A DNA stretch of 64,000 nucleotides from Cruorifilaria tuberocauda. Lineage: Eukaryota > Nematoda > Chromadorea > Rhabditida > Onchocercidae. The position numbers were made by a program, and so were the translations under genes. Where the stretch lies: positions 62,001-126,000 of the forward strand of contig JABVXU010000093.1 in NCBI GenBank assembly GCA_013365365.1, in the 5' to 3' direction. Positions within the stretch are counted from its first letter, which is position 1, and every line of letters starts with the position of its first letter. Shown here piece after piece: positions 1 through 12,106 of the stretch. Below the pieces are notes generated by a model. The model worked only from the letters and a program-made list of their open reading frames with translations, was not told where the DNA came from and searched no databases.

Positions 1-2
1 TC

Positions 3-329
3 GATTATATTCGGGATTTGCCCGTATTAGTTCCATATATGTTTCGTGCCGTAGTTTCAGTCAATGGATTGATGTTTATGTTTCGGATTCGTGTCTTTTT
101 ATGTCTTTTCGGTATGGCCGTCTACATTTTAAGTCCATTTGATATATTGCCGGAAGCAGCATTTGGCGTACTTGGTATGGTGGATGATGTTTTTATCGCA
201 TTTGTTGTTTTGGTGTATGCTACAATTCTTTTTCGACAGCTGTTAGCTGGTGGACGATTACGTTTTGGCGCTGCTGCTGGTAGTAGAAATGATGAACGAG
301 AACGAGAAACGGACATTCAAGGTGAATAA
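3..329 (+). CDS. RNF170: C-terminal exon of RNF170-type E3 ubiquitin ligase (partial)
   Basis: This is the last coding exon of a gene whose 5' part lies off the left edge; the frame is open from base 3 to a TAA at 327-329. The translation holds two hydrophobic stretches separated by the DUF1232-like motif YILSPFDILPEAAFG, followed by VLGMVDDV and a second membrane segment. This layout is typical of the C-terminus of RNF170, an ER-membrane RING E3 ligase that in animals ubiquitinates the activated IP3 receptor. The RING domain itself is upstream and not visible, so the assignment rests on the membrane half alone. The last 25 or so residues are charged and poorly conserved. Another DUF1232 membrane protein is possible but less likely. 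Confidence 0.75.
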   Translation, partial: DYIRDLPVLVPYMFRAVVSVNGLMFMFRIRVFLCLFGMAVYILSPFDILPEAAFGVLGMVDDVFIAFVVLVYATILFRQLLAGGRLRFGAAAGSRNDERERETDIQGE

Positions 330-2072
330 GTAATTTTTGTGTTTTTGTGAAAAATTCATATATTTTAGCCTTTCTGTGCATTCGAAAAATTCTTCATGTG
401 TTGCGAATCAACATTAACTCTAAATCATTTTTTAGATTTTCCAGCTTTATGGTTCCCATAAATTCTAGATCTAAATTCAAGATTTAAACTATTTAGCTTC
501 TCTTAGAATTTGAATTCGATAGGAAAAGTCTTGTTCCGCAGAAATGAGCAAGTCTCGAGTTTGAAATTCATAAAACAGTGAGTTTGTTCTTTTACTCAGT
601 CGTTTTATAATTATTATCTTCTCTGACTTTTAAAGCTTGAAAAAATAAAATTTTCAAACGCAAGAAAGCTGCACTATCTGATGCCTAGCAGTTTAAAATA
701 TACAGAAATTAAAGATCTTTATATAGTGAAGTCATGGACAAGTTTTAAATGGAATATATAGAATTTATTTCTCCTCTGTAATATTGTTTAATAATAAATT
801 CTTAAAAAATAAATACTTGCAATCTTTGCAATGTAGTTATCTTCCTTGCAGATTTCATGTTCAATCCAATCTAATTAATCAGGGAAGATTGGCATAACTT
901 TGCAGATCCACTATACAAAACTTTAACTGTTAATCTCAGTTCATTTTTTCGGTGATTTTTTTAACTCGGGAATGGTTTTAAAATTCTTGATGTGATATAT
1001 TGGAAATTACGATGTAATGCATCCTTTAATGCTTATCAATTGCTTAACCGATTGTTTTATTGATCCTATCTATATTAATCTTTCTTTCTCATACGTTGTA
1101 AATGTCTTATCTATTTTTTATTCTGTATGTAAATCGTGACAAAAAAAAGAATACAATATAGGTCGCAGTATTTGTGGTAAACTATTCTCTGAAAAGTTAT
1201 TAAGCTCATTGAGTTGAAGGTTGCAGATTGCCGACACTTTAATTTTTAATGTCACACTTGATACTGATTTACTTAAATGTACACAATAAGAAGTGTTTTC
1301 AAATTTATTAATTATAAATAGGCTAAGAAATATTTGAGTATTGAATAACATCAGTGATTGTTCAAAAGACTCAAAAGAAACGAAGGAAGTGGCTTTCCTC
1401 CCAAATGCCTAAAGTTCGCTGTATCTACTAAATCAATTAGCTAGTTTCGAAATTTGCCAATAGTTAATTATCATAAATGTATAATGTGATTTAAGATATT
1501 TATTTGTAGTCGTTTCTGAAGCTGAGGTTCTCAAACAAAAGAAACGAAGTAAACTGTGATGCAGAACTTACAGTATGCAATCACATTGATAGCAATAAGC
1601 GCTATGATGGTAGCTACGTTATAATGGTTTATTAGGTCTGGATCCAACGGAGCCTTATCATTTCTCAAATTAGACATACATTAAATTCAATTAAAAAGTT
1701 AAGGAACTGATTGCATCAGATATATTCGTTTCCTTTAGTTTCATTTCCATAGAATAAACTGAAAATTAATCGTGTCTGAAAAACTAATTGAAAAAAATCG
1801 CTATACTAAAATGTAATGCAAACAAAGCTACCTGTAAGGTCAACGAAAAAATGACATAACAGAATAAATGTAAATAGGAACGGAAGAATAATACAGTTTC
1901 GAGCACCAAAGAAAATCTTATATGCTTTACTTGATTAAAATAGAAAAAGTGATTCTTTTATCTGGCACCACCTATAGAACAACAATTACATTTACCTTAA
2001 CAAAATAACTTCTAGAATATTTAAATTTCAAATCATTCAAAAAGTTGACTAATTTTAAGATTAGTGCAGCTA
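330..2072. other. Intergenic, nothing recognised
   Basis: AT-rich sequence between the RNF170 stop and the drn-1 stop on the other strand. The two genes are convergent, so it should hold both 3' UTRs. Short open frames exist but none has splice sites or family resemblance. I see no RNA gene. Confidence 0.6.
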
Positions 2073-4374
2073 CTACATCAAGGAGCATTTCCTTCTTGGG
2101 CCACTTTTACCGCTCTCTTCATCCATCGTCAATGCCAAAGTTCGTTTTTTTTCCATCGCTAACAAACGTTGAAATAATTCGGTGATATTTTCGTTATCTT
2201 TAGCACTTGTCTCAATGAAACCAGTTCCCCATTTCGTCGCCAACTTTTGTCCAAGTTCGAAGCTCACTTCACGTCGCTGAAATTGTGGCTTCAGTGAAAT
2301 AAATGAAATTTTAACAGTAGAAATATCCTACACATCGACTGCTAGGAATGAATACGAAAAGTTTTCAGTGATTTTATTTTAAACTTTCCTACTTAAATCA
2401 CAGATATATAATTTAATTAAATGATAATATAATGAATTTTTTTCCCAGAATCAACTTGACAAAAATAGATCACCTGATTTTCATCTTTTTTGTTGCCAAC
2501 AAGCATAATAGGCACTTCAGTAACGTTTTCACCTTTTACTTCCTTTAGCATTAGTATTATGGGTCCAAGCTCTTCTAAACTTTGCTTGCTGAAAAACCCA
2601 AATACTGATTTTGAAACAATCTTTCGCTACTGTACTATGAATGCAACGAGGTTCGAATGATTTTATATTTTCCCCTCTCTCTCCCTCCAAAAAGTACCTT
2701 GCAAATGACATTGTACAATTTTACAATTGGTATAAGATCATAGGAGAGAGAAGGAATTTATAAAAATAAGTAAGAATACCTCGTAATAGAGTACACCAGT
2801 ACGAAAGCGTTTCCTTTGCTAATCGAAAGTCGTTGCATAGCAGGAAATTGATGGCTACCTGTTGTATCAGTGATTTGCAATGTACATACATTCTTGTAAT
2901 TACAGCTTATTACCTATAATAATCTATAACTGATATTGATTTATAGAAGAAATAATTCAGAAATATTGTCCAAAATTGAATATGTTCTCCTCGCTCACTG
3001 TTTAAATCGCAATTTATTTGCCAACAACAATTTCAAACATCATTCATTGTGAACATTGTTCATAGAAAAGAAGTACTGATAAAGAAAAGTGAACAAACAC
3101 ACATTTTTCGAAGCGATAAATTGAAATACTGGATCACGAAAGTAAAGTCAAGATATGGTCATGTGATATAAATCATGTTTTCAAAGGTATGCTCTTTTCC
3201 TATATCCTTGAGTGCAATTGTACATACAACCTCACAAAATCTCTTCTTCTTTCTCTGATAAGCAGAGATTTTTTTAGCTTGCCACTTTATACAGATAAAT
3301 TTTGTTTTAAAAATTATTCAAACTAGAATGCTAAATCTTAATATTAAAGAAGGGAAAGTGAAAATGAGTTTAAAAGGGAAAAGAAATCGGTCATCATTTT
3401 TTTTTTAAATATGAATTTTGGATCAAAAATTTCAATTAAAAAAACCTAAAATTTTTTCTTCCTCAAGATGGGATTTCAAGTCCTCACTATATATTATTAT
3501 CTGAAAATAAGGACAAATAATTCCTATGAAGTCCAAGCAAGTCAAAAGTTAACAGTTTTATGAGCTTGTTTAAAACCTCCGACATTCTAAAGTCTAATTC
3601 ATATAGTTTGTCACCATATGAATGAGGATGGTATGATAGTAAAGTAGTGGAATTAAGCCTAGATCTAGAATTTTGAAGTAATTCGTATTACAGAAACAAC
3701 GCAAATTTAATTTAAGAAAATTAAAACTAACATTTTATCCGAAAGTTACTAAAAAACTAGCCTGTCGAAAAGTGTCCTCGATAGTAGGAATATAGTTTTC
3801 ATTAAATGTTCCTTTGATAAAGCGTAACACGATGGATGATTTACCAACACCACCAGCACCAAATACAGCAACTCGATAATCAGAAGTATGCTCTGGTATT
3901 CGGCCGCTCTTAAAAACTGGTTAAATTTAAATCTGTTCTGTAGTAATACGCGAAATTTTACAAAAAAACACTTGTTTAACTTCAGAAAAGCAGAGTATAA
4001 GACTATATTTCGATTGATTTCTTTATTCCGTTAGAATCCTCAATTTAAAAATTGATTGATAAAATGAATGATACGTTTTGGTGATTGAAGAAAAAAGAAA
4101 TAACTTCTGCAATTAAATCCAGTATCTGTTCAATTAACATAAAATTTGCGCTTTCTTTTGAAGTTGCTGCTACCAAAAGCCTTCCCGAAGCTTCAGGAAT
4201 ATCACTATATGGGTTAGTATACATCTTGCATTATTCAATAATGCTGCGACAAAAAGTTTATGCTTTCCAAAGATGTGTGTTGAAAATTCCCCCATTAATT
4301 TGTAATTTACAATCAAATTGTGGATAAATCAAGTTCTAAGACAATAAATCAATATATACCGATTGGGCAGCCAT
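2073..4374 (-). CDS. drn-1: Di-Ras family small GTPase
   Basis: Exons in order of translation: 4374-4360, 3908-3762, 2913-2780, 2588-2474, 2276-2073 (615 nt, 204 aa). Visible motifs: P-loop GAGGVGKS (residues 22-29), effector loop [26 protein letters not shown] (from residue 70), NKKD (131-134), ETSAK, and a C-terminal CAAX box CSLM (201-204) predicting prenylation and membrane attachment. Thr in place of the catalytic Gln of Ras in DTTG is the hallmark of Di-Ras proteins, which hydrolyse GTP poorly. The segment [12 protein letters not shown] also matches Di-Ras. In C. elegans drn-1 acts in neurons; that role is inferred from the family. The five-codon first exon (MAAQS) is my choice because it has a good start and donor (gtatat) and joins in phase; it is the least certain part. 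Intron 2 starts with GC instead of GT. Confidence 0.92.
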
Positions 4375-6771
4375 ATCGTCCAAATTGGCCAAAATTACTC
4401 CTTTTATGTGTAATTTTAATCGCTGAGAAATGCCGTTACTGCCTCAATGTTGACCGCTGGAAAGGAAGATTTCGTGAATTTCCAGATAAATTTACTTGAA
4501 TTGTAATAAAAAGAAAAAATAAACTTCTATGACATTTAAAAGTGGTATTTAAACTCAAATTAAAATGTAGGCAGAAATTTACCGTGAAATATTGCAAAGT
4601 AATATTTTAGTGAAGTGGGAAACACTGCTTTATGAATGTAGAAAAAATGGAAAGTGTATCTAAGTGACGTTATTTCTTTGTATGTCCTCCCCAAGCGACT
4701 TATGTCTTATTCTGACCCCACAAATTCAAGCTATCGTTTTTTCTTCATAAGAAGCGTCTTATGCTGCAAATGTAAGTTTGTAATTTCCACAGATTATTCG
4801 AGATTGTTTAGTGCATGATTCAGTATGTTTAGTGCACGCTCCTGCTTTGCCATGTGTGGCTCACATGGCCCAATTTCCATCCATATTTTCTAATCTCGCA
4901 CGCTATCAACTGCGATAGGAGCAATCAGATTGATGATGAAATAAATCTCTTATAATAGTTCTTTTAATTCGAGATAACTTCAGTTAAGATAACTATTACG
5001 ATGTTAATGCTGTGACTACTCCGCTTTACTATTTGCGAGTTTATTGCCATGTAACGAAATGAAAGTTTTTTCAGATTCGGAATAATCAATCTCATTTTTC
5101 ATGGTTCAATAATTAAATCTTTGAATTCAATGGATCAGTGTGACATTAATATCACCATGAATCTTAAAAAAACCACGACAGCATTCTTGAACCACAAACA
5201 AATATGCTTCACTACATTCATTCTCCCAATTTTCATTCTCTGAACTGATAAGAATCATTCAAGAAAGGGTACATATTAGGTAGAGAATACTAAAAAAGAA
5301 AACAAATAATAAAAATATCCACAAGTGATAGCAAAACTCAACTGATATTCATTAGTAAAAGGATAATAGGAGACCACCCTATGGATAATAATTGTATCTT
5401 CAGAAGGAAAACAAACCAAAATTTAAATAATTTTCTTACCTAACCCACCACAAATTTCAATATTTGCGCAAATTTGGCACAATATAACTGTAGTAGAGAG
5501 GTGAAGTGACTGGTCACCGAAGAATACTTACTTTTTTGTCAGTTTGTTGCAGATGCGGATTGTGCATACATCGATGTTTATATGTGCGCGCGTGCGTTCT
5601 GCTAGATATCAGAAGCCATCGCGGTATCGATCCTTGGCACATGAGCCTAAGAAACGGCCGTAGAGAAAGCAACTATTATCAGAGTTCTATTTACCATAAG
5701 TTTTCAAGCGTCGTCTTCGCCAAGAAAAGCGTTTAAAACTTTCCTGTATGGATGGCATCATATCAGGATTCTAAATCGCAATATTTTACTTATAGCACTT
5801 CTCATTTGAAACAACGAATCTAACCAACAAACATAGTTTGAAAGTTTTTAAGGAGCCACAGGCAATAGTTTCATTGGTATCCCCTAAAAAACAACCAACA
5901 TATAGAAATGTCACCATTACCAAATCTCTTATTCTATAGTTCAGTTTGTCTTTCACAAAAATGTTACATGAAAGCAAAAGAATTCCATAAATCTGCAAAT
6001 GTGCAAAGTACAGCGTAAGTGCCAAGTTATTAGGGATACTTAAAAACAACTAAAGTTCACTTCAAGACCAAAGATTATTTTCAGAAATGACAGATAGGAA
6101 ATTGAATCATTGAATCCACTTGCCATCCTTGGAAAATATTGCTGAATATAACGTCTCTACTTCGCATTTTATGGGACAGAATTGCGAAGAAGCCACTCTA
6201 TTCTATCACTGGTTAACAATACATTTCAGTTTGTGGTGAAGTCTCAACATACTGCTACTGAGCAGAAGGCAATTAATGGAGACAAGAAATGGATACGTTT
6301 GAATCCACTCTAAGGTTAATTTCACCGAATTATTTCATTGCAAGCCATTTGGCTAAATTATGAAACTATCTTAGGAGATTCGCCTGACAGAGACAAAAGT
6401 GAATGCATAGTCAATAAACACAATGTTCAACAAATTTATTTTCTCATCTTTAAATGAAAATACAACATGTGATAAGACGTAGCAGTCCTAAACTTCGAAT
6501 AGATTGGTTTTCCAATTTTTTTTGCTAATAACTCATTCATTATACGAAAAAAATTTCATGCAATGAAAGATCCAGATTCTAAGTTTGAATAACCAAAATG
6601 AACTAAAAACGTAATTTTTCACAAAAAAGAAATTTCCACAAAGCAACTTAACTTACCAAATCTATGCTTCTAATCTAGGAAAACAACATCAAAGTCCGGA
6701 AAAGTTAACGTGGAAAAAAAACAATAAGTAAAACACAAAAAAGAACCAGCGCATTCACAACACAATTCCAT
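4375..6771. other. Intergenic, drn-1 upstream and NOP56 downstream region
   Basis: About 2.4 kb between the drn-1 start and the NOP56 stop. It should contain the drn-1 promoter and the NOP56 3' UTR. A less AT-rich patch at about 5500-5740 has an open frame of 76 codons, but no splice sites or recognisable protein. No RNA gene was recognised. Confidence 0.5.
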
Positions 6772-9700
6772 TTACTCCATCGAAAATTTCTTTCTTTTCT
6801 TTTTGTGATTTCCTTCTGCAGTTAAAGTTGAAAACGTGCCTTGAGAATGTTCGAGTAAATTATCATTTTCTGTTATTTCTAGATCATTCCTCTTCATTAG
6901 CTTCTTTCTCTTCTTCGAACTGCCTTCTCCACTCATTGCTCCTAAACAAAAAGTTACTTCCACAGAACAGTTTATACAATACAGGTTTCTTAAGCCTGTA
7001 CCATAATACGGGCAAACTACTCCAACTTCACAACTGAATTTAATGAATAAGTCACATCATAATAATAGCTATGGAGGCTAATTATCTCTTGTTCTGAAAA
7101 AGTGAACTTACATCGCTGTCTGCTATAGTAGAAAGAGACAACATTTAAAAAAATATACAAAGAAATAAAACTACCGCCATTTTCCTGCAAATGAATAGAC
7201 TCCGTTACGGACATTTCTTTTTTTTTTTTCTTCCTATGACTATTGTCTGCGATGTTCTCATCATTATGTGTCTTCTGTTCACTATTCATATTTTCTTCAT
7301 GTAATACTAACTTCGGCCTCTTGATTTTCTGAAAAATAACACCATGGAGTCTAGAAACTATTTAATTCAATATCTACAAAAATAGAGCAGAATCGTCTTA
7401 TATGTACTAAACAGTTAATTTCAATTTGAATATTTCTTCAAAAAAATTAAAATGATATGCTGAACAAAAGAACCTTGAAGGTCATCAACTTACAATTATT
7501 CTTAAGTATAAAAAAACCTCGAAAATTAGACCCAATAATGAAGTAATGATGTCTCTATACCTTTTCAGCAATTTCCTCGTCTACTTCCATTACTTCCATT
7601 GGTTGCAACCCTTGGGTTGTATCAAAATCTTCATTTGTTAACTGCTCAGCTGCTCTTCTAGCCCTTTTCGCTTCTTTCTTCCTCTTTTTCAAAATCTATG
7701 AAAAAAAACCAATAAATTTCTACAAATAGATTCCAGAAAAACAGGTTTCAATTTTTTAAACATCTTTCTATAAGTGAATAAACATGGCCTACCTTTATTC
7801 GTGTAGTGAATGCTTCTTCAATAGCTTCTTTCATTACATCCAAATTTTTTTTTGGAATTGTTCCGTTTTCCAGAAATTTCAAACGATCTTCTACCTAAGG
7901 CACTAAATACTTTTAGAAATTGGATAACTGAATAATGTGTCGATTTAATCGCATAGAGAAGGTTCATTAAAATTGTCAGCTAAATAGACCAGCTATAATT
8001 TCAAAGATTTCATTGAAAAATCTCCAAAAATGTAGATCGTTGATGAATTCTTTATAATACGTATCATTATTATTATCGCCATGCCGAACCTGCTGTTTGA
8101 GATGTTCACCAAATGTAGCTACTGGTATATCTGAGAAACAGTCGATACGGGAAGCCACTGTGCATTTATTTGCAAGAAAACGTGATATACGGCCCTTATT
8201 TTTGGTAGATGCACGACCAATATACGAAGAATGGAAAAGAAGGCCATATTTCGGTGTATTTGCTGCAAAACATACAAATGCTTCGGTTTTCATAAAACAA
8301 AAATGAAACAGAGTCGAGAAATTACTAGTAGTGATAAATCGTAAACAAAATGACTATAAGAACAGTGCGAGAAAAGTCCACTGTAATTTAAATAGAGAAA
8401 TAAAAGAAGGAACATACATCTAGTTTTTAATGCACGGAAAAGCGCTTTTTCGGCCCCAAGAATCTGCACAGTAGAAGCCGGATATTTTGCTAAATTTGTT
8501 AAACTCCCTGCATGTGAAATTAGACGAGCACCGACCTGAGAGATAACTATTAATGCACCAAAGATTTACTAAAATGACTTAAAATATAAGATGTCATTGC
8601 AGTTGATCTCCAAAACTAGTCGAATTGAATTTGAGAATGCGAAAATAAATTTTACTTCATAATTCAGAAAAATTACAACCTAATATCTATTTACTTTTAC
8701 ATCACCTTCGTGGATGTGCGGTCACTCAAATTAAATTTAAATAGTCATAAATATCGTTACCTGTTCTCCAATTAATGCCGAAAGTGAAGGTGCGCATGAA
8801 TGCATACGTTCTTTAACATATGAGTGAAGTTTCTGGCGGTAAGCTGTTAATTCATTAACGCGCTTTGCAAAACGATCAACATTAAATAAATCAAGATCGG
8901 AAATATCCATCCCCATCGATGTTCGCGCAGCTTCCAATATTTCCATCACCTTATCATTATCTTCCAAAATTTCTAAAGGCAGTAAGCATTCTTCAATCTT
9001 AATAATATCCCTCATGAAATCTAAGCTTCTATGAGGATTTCACTGTCGAAGTATTTACTGCAAACACAAAAATGAAATGTTCATAATATAAAACTTATTG
9101 ATTATTGTTTGAATCGGCTCTCATTTAATACGAGAAAATATAAATACTAACCACTCAATTTTTCGACCACCCCATCGTCAAGATTTTTTCGATCCATTAT
9201 GGTAGATGCGCATTTTATATAATTAAACTGGTCAGGAACCAATTTGAAAAGCTCGGGAAAATGATATGAATACCTGAAAAGCCATTTTTTTTAAATCTCC
9301 ATTATTTCGAGAAATACCTCTTATCTCCAATAGCTTTAGAACATTCAATTAAAGAGCTGTTTTACTAGACTTACCATTCTCGAATCCTCATTCCAAAGAG
9401 ATTAATATCCTTATCGAGTTGATCCAAAAGTGCAATTGACTGGATAACCATGTTATCCACACGATGAACATCGAATTTAACCTTCAAAATCACAATTACT
9501 ACTGCTGTGATAACACGGAGAAGTATAAAATGAATACTAAATGTAGAACTCTTTCTTTTAATCAAAAATAAATTGAATGAGGCATATAAAACACGCCTTT
9601 TTCCGCGAATAACCATGACCAAGTGAAAGCTGGGCCTTTGAAAGTGAATGATGAGGTAAGCCTTTGGCAAGATGTTCAAAATGCATGCGTATACCACGCA

Positions 9701-10442
9701 TGAGTTCTGGAACAACTCCAGAAAATTGACATTTTACACCAGTGATTTGTTCGTTTATAGTACTGGCCAATTTTGAATCACCAACAGCGAGTGTAACCAT
9801 TCTTTTTTTTTTTCTTGGCAAATTTGCTTCTAGGAAATTCAGCAAATCTGGATGAAGTTGGCCTAAAAAAATGACTTGTATTGCGATTATTTGTATGTAT
9901 ATGGTAGCATTCTAAAATCTTGGTATTTAATTAAAAATTTGAACTAAACATGGATATCACTCTAAAAAAGAATCAATAAAAATAAGCACGCAAAAAGCTA
10001 ACACTAAAAGATCAGAACGTCGAATGTATTTTATATTTTTCATATCATAAAGTTTTAGATTCAAGCATTACATGAATGTCAATAAAGAAAGATACGTTAC
10101 CTTCTGATATGCAGTTGCAATTTTCCAATGCAGATTCAGTATTTTTAAAAGGTTCGAAAGCTTCTACTTTAACAATTGAACAAAATCTATGCACATCACC
10201 GATAGATTCTTCTACCTAAAACATTATTCGCATCTGTAAATACGATGAGAAAGATCTTGAAATCGAAGAAATCAGCATAATTTGTAAGCGAAGTCCAGAG
10301 ATGAAAATTAGGAATTTTGTTCTTTTAAAAATAGAAAAGAAACCTGAGGAATACTTATTCCGATATCTTCGAATTCCATAACACGAAACAAAACATATCC
10401 GATGGCATGTTCAAATAATACACACTGCGGCACATCCCCCAT
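6772..10442 (-). CDS. NOP56: Nucleolar protein 56 (box C/D snoRNP core)
   Basis: Exons in order of translation: 10442-10344, 10215-10101, 9862-9597, 9481-9375, 9273-9152, 9020-8761, 8535-8418, 8262-8090, 7894-7793, 7695-7561, 7328-7175, 6941-6772 (1,821 nt, 606 aa). NOP56 is a core protein of the box C/D snoRNP that guides 2'-O-methylation of rRNA by fibrillarin. Visible are the N-terminal domain starting [19 protein letters not shown], the coiled-coil stretch [20 protein letters not shown], and the Nop domain with [48 protein letters not shown] and [14 protein letters not shown]. The motif [15 protein letters not shown] separates it from NOP58. The C-terminal exons are lysine-rich ([22 protein letters not shown]), as expected of a nucleolar tail. 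Intron 3 uses a GC donor (AAG/gcgtgt). The length is close to human NOP56. Confidence 0.97.
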
Positions 10443-12106
10443 ACTTCAAAGAAGACAAATTAAGCAATATATAGAAGCTAAAAGAAAAATGAATTATTAA
10501 CTTACACAATGTTAAATATATGAAATCGTTTAAAATTTGACACTCTTCCTAAGTTCCTGATTTCATTTCATTTTTTCTCATCACTAATTGGACGTGGAAG
10601 CAAAATGAAAGAAAGCTCAAAAAAGTTACAAGTTTATTGGTTCGCTTCTATCCCGATGAAACTCTGGGCCTACGAAATATCTTCTCTCCACCTCACAATT
10701 CAGAACTAAATTCAACGCCCAACACTCCTCATGACTGTAATCTTCACTTCCTATCCTACTATTCAAATCAGCTCCGAGCATTGCGACGATTCCAACACCA
10801 TTCTCACCTATTACCAGGACAGCTGTACTGTCAAATCTGGTCACTATGCAACAATGTCTTCCTACTTGTCAGGTATTCTCCGATTGTGGCATCTAGCTAC
10901 CGTCCGCCTTCTCATATTAAGTGGGAGAACTTGTACTTACAGAGATTGAAGGTAATCCTTTATTTTATACTGCATCCTATCATGCATATTTTCTGTATTG
11001 CGAGATGACCAAAACTCAATCGCTCTAAATAATCGATCTTTAATTTGATGTTTATCATGGTAATGTTCGTTACCACGAAAGAACAAACTGCAGAGAATTA
11101 TTTTGTCGTAACCATTAACTTATTCAGACTGACCGCAACTTGATTTTCTGCGCAAGTGAAAATTCATTACATTTCTCTACATCTCTATACTTCATTAAAA
11201 AATATTTCAACTATGTCTCCTCCGGAACATATCGAATATGTTCATTATTGGTGTAAAAATGCTGCATCTGATAATGGTAATCGTGCAGATTGATAGTAGA
11301 AGCTAACGACCATTTTGTCTTCTTTTTGGATAAACTATTTTAATATGAATACCCTCAGTAATATTGTTGATTTAATACATGATCTTTTTGATGTGATGCA
11401 CGTATCCACATAGAACTTTAGAATTACTTCTTTCAGATTTCGCTTCAACTCCGAAGCTGAATATCAGAAATCTGGGGATAGAGAAAAACTAATGGACATC
11501 GTTGTCTAAGTACCCGTTCTGTTGCTATTTCTAATTTCCAATATTAAGTTGAAGAAAAATTCACATGTAATAAAGCATTTTAAGATATAAGGCCAAATAA
11601 AAATAAATTGCGACATATATGAATTTATTCAGAGTAAGTTAGAGCTTATATATTTATAACAACAATATCTGAAATCATTAAATAAAACGCGAGATTTAAC
11701 AAACTTCGTTCCAAGAAAATGTAAAATGGAGAATGAAGAAAAGATAATGAAAATGATTAACCGATAATTACAAAACTATGCACAAGAAAATAAAGAGTAG
11801 AAAAGAGAAATAACACTGAAGGTTGGTGATGGGGTTGACATTCTATATAATAATATAAGAGCAGCATATCTCTTATACTGTATAAAGCAATAAAAATGAA
11901 AATTAAAATAAAATAGTTTTGCCTATTGTGAATGAGTTCCATTTTGATGAGCCTTATCTAATAAATCGATGATTCTTTTTTACTATTTAACGGTTATAAT
12001 TTTCATACTTTTTTCAGAAATCAGCAATATGGAAGAATATTCATCCAAGATCTAAGAATTATGAACTATAGGGATATATGTATATGAGATTAGTAAATAT
12101 AAAACT
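10443..12106. other. Intergenic with an unexplained open block at 10626-11008
   Basis: The right side should hold the laat-1 3' UTR and the left side the NOP56 promoter. The block 10626-11008 is less AT-rich than its surroundings and open on both strands: 123 codons on + from 10637, and 72 on - from 10844 to 10626. One + frame contains a cysteine-bearing stretch (SSEHCDDSNTILTYYQDSC) followed by a possible donor near 10875. I recognise no family and cannot build a gene from it. The rest (11009-12106) shows nothing. Confidence 0.4.

Noticed and set aside
1118..1351. Minus-strand open frame of 77 codons
   Set aside because: Low-complexity AT-driven frame, no splice signals and no likeness to known proteins; it lies in the convergent 3' UTR region.
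5506..5736. Plus-strand open frame of 76 codons upstream of drn-1
   Set aside because: No family likeness and no exon partners; composition alone does not support a gene.
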